This document shows positions 62,651 through 64,000 of a DNA stretch of 64,000 nucleotides, in pieces. Made by a program: the position numbers and the translations under genes. The DNA lies in NCBI GenBank assembly GCA_963760285.1, contig CAVXCI010000001.1:248001-312000 (forward strand), written 5' to 3'. The stretch comes from PALSA-278 sp963760285 (GTDB lineage Bacteria; Acidobacteriota; Terriglobia; Acidiferrales; UBA7541). Position 1 is the stretch's first letter. Every line of letters begins with the position of its first letter. The notes beneath the pieces are model-generated. The model made no database searches, had not been told where the DNA came from, and saw only the letters and a program-made list of their open reading frames with translations.

Positions 62651-63676
62651 CTACTTCACTTCCCAGGTGTCGCCGGTGCGGAGAAGCTTGGCAATCTCGC
62701 CCTTGCCATGCCTGGTGGTAACCTGGCGCATCTGCTCCCTGGTGACGTCCTCATAGCGCGGAACATCGGGCCAGGAGCGCAGAACGCCGAGGGGCGTCGG
62801 GAAACCGGGCCGCGTTTCCATGTGCGCCAGCAGGAAGGCATAGGACGGGCGCGGGTGATGCTCGTCGTGAACGAGGAGGTCCTTCTCACTGACGCCATTT
62901 CCCAGCTGCACCACTTCCAGGTCAAACCCATTCAGGCGAATGCCCTTGTCGCGGTTCTTACCGAAGATCAGAGGCTTGCCGTGTTCCAGCTGGACGGTGT
63001 GTTCCGCCCGCGCGTCCTTCTCGGTGATGTCCGCCCACGCGCCATCGTTGAAAATATTGCAATTCTGGAGAATTTCGATGAACGCCGTGCCAGGATGCGC
63101 GGCCGCGCGGCGCAGAGTGTCCTTCAAATGCTGCTGAAAAACGTCCACGGAGCGGGCCACAAAGGTGGCCTCCGCGCCGATGGCCAGTGAAACGGGATTG
63201 AAGGGCCGGTCATTGGAGCCATAGGGCGTGGACTTGCTCTTCTTGCCGAATTCCGACGTGGGAGAAAACTGGCCCTTGGTCAATCCGTAGATGCGGTTGT
63301 TGAAGAGAAGAACTTTCAGGCCCACGTTGCGCCGCAACATGTGGATGGTGTGATTGCCGCCGATGGAGAGCGCGTCGCCGTCGCCGGTGGCCACCCAGAC
63401 TTCCAGATCCGGGTTCATCAGCTTCACGCCGGTGGCCACCGCGGGCGCGCGGCCATGGATGGAATGGAAACCGAACGTATTCATGTAATAAGGAAAGCGG
63501 CTGGAGCATCCGATGCCCGATATCACCACGAATTTCTCGCGGGGAATTCCCAGCTCCGGAAATATCTGCTGGACGGCGGAAAGGATGGCGTAATCGCCGC
63601 AACCCGGGCACCAGCGCACTTCCTGGTCGGTCTGAAAATCCTTCTTCGTCAGCGGAGGAAGCGTTGCTGTTGCCAT
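62651..63676 (-). CDS. korB: 2-oxoacid:ferredoxin oxidoreductase, beta subunit
   Basis: 341 residues. Thiamine diphosphate-binding subunit: RWCPGCGDYAIL with conserved Cys, the TPP motif GDGDALSIGGNHT and LLFNNRIYGLTKGQFSPTS. Best fit is the 2-oxoglutarate (KorB) group; pyruvate is a possible alternative. Together with the alpha subunit it would form or split CoA thioesters using ferredoxin in the TCA cycle. Alpha precedes it on the same strand with a 27-base gap. Confidence 0.9.
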   Translation of the reverse strand: MATATLPPLTKKDFQTDQEVRWCPGCGDYAILSAVQQIFPELGIPREKFVVISGIGCSSRFPYYMNTFGFHSIHGRAPAVATGVKLMNPDLEVWVATGDGDALSIGGNHTIHMLRRNVGLKVLLFNNRIYGLTKGQFSPTSEFGKKSKSTPYGSNDRPFNPVSLAIGAEATFVARSVDVFQQHLKDTLRRAAAHPGTAFIEILQNCNIFNDGAWADITEKDARAEHTVQLEHGKPLIFGKNRDKGIRLNGFDLEVVQLGNGVSEKDLLVHDEHHPRPSYAFLLAHMETRPGFPTPLGVLRSWPDVPRYEDVTREQMRQVTTRHGKGEIAKLLRTGDTWEVK

Positions 63677-63703
63677 AATCCAAATCTCCTGGAAAAACGA
63701 AAG

Positions 63704-64000
63704 CTATTCCAAAATCTCTTCGATCTTGGCTTCAATTTCGGACTGCTTGAACGGGCGCCCTTGAATCTTGTTGAAGCCCTGCGCGTCCACAAGAAATTTG
63801 GCGCGGAGCACCATGAGCAACTGGCCCATATTCATTTCCGGCACCAGCACCTGGCGGTAGCGGCCGAGCACTTCGCCGAGATTGCGCGGCAGCGGATTCA
63901 GGTGGCGCAGATGGACGTGGCCGATGCGGTGTCCGCGCGCGCGCTCGGTGTTCAAAGCGGCGGTGATGGCGCCATACGTGGAGCCCCAGGCGACGATCAG
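63704..64000 (-). CDS. korA: 2-oxoacid:ferredoxin oxidoreductase, alpha subunit (3' part only)
   Basis: The frame is open to the window edge (stop at 63704); the start is outside. The visible ~98 residues include WGSTYGAI and HLRHLNPLPRNLGEVL, followed by VPEMNMGQLLMVLR, typical of the C-terminal part of the alpha subunit. Confidence 0.85.
   Translation of the reverse strand: MIVAWGSTYGAITAALNTERARGHRIGHVHLRHLNPLPRNLGEVLGRYRQVLVPEMNMGQLLMVLRAKFLVDAQGFNKIQGRPFKQSEIEAKIEEILE

Overview
The window looks like a chromosomal segment of a GC-rich Gram-negative bacterium, most probably an acidobacterium. The reasons are the secreted FG-GAP/VCBS and choice-of-anchor D proteins, the M61 and M48 peptidases, DUF899/DUF2569/DUF4424 proteins, and a fused str-S10-spc-alpha ribosomal superoperon. 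This placement is inference; no 16S rRNA gene is present.

Layout. 1-13.1 kb is ordinary housekeeping sequence: an AsmA-like protein, a 14-repeat VCBS protein, an M48 peptidase, a mercuric-reductase-like flavoprotein, tRNA-Leu(UAG), guaB, a VanZ-like protein and an M61 peptidase. 13.2-33.8 kb (minus strand) is one run of 36 translation and transcription genes, rpsL to rplQ. It has a perfect-consensus sigma-70 promoter and a structured leader upstream and a strong terminator at the far end. It also carries an unrecognised 104-residue basic, Cys-containing ORF between rplB and rpsS. 35.2-39.5 kb (minus) holds rplM-rpsI, rpsB-tsf and pyrH-frr.

39.7-49.6 kb is an unstable or degraded stretch: a truncated thiolase copy, a segment bounded by 15-bp inverted repeats, a thiolase broken by several frameshifts, hairpin repeats, a broken cytochrome P460 and the remains of a large helicase-nuclease. 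49.7-57.2 kb is a redox region. It has a Dyp-type peroxidase, DUF899 and peroxiredoxin-like proteins, and a minus-strand cluster encoding a DmsE/MtrA-like decaheme cytochrome, an MtrB-like outer-membrane barrel, a small cytochrome c and a NapC/NirT-type membrane cytochrome. Together these could form an electron conduit from the quinone pool to the outside of the cell. 57.5-64 kb has 3-hydroxyacyl-CoA dehydrogenase, recA, a broken penicillin-binding protein, an M23 peptidase, and 2-oxoacid:ferredoxin oxidoreductase (beta subunit complete, alpha subunit cut by the window edge).

Single-base frameshifts occur in genes that should be essential (rpsK, adk, the recA tail). Sequencing or assembly indels are therefore the simplest explanation for at least part of the broken genes, and pseudogene calls here should be read with that in mind.
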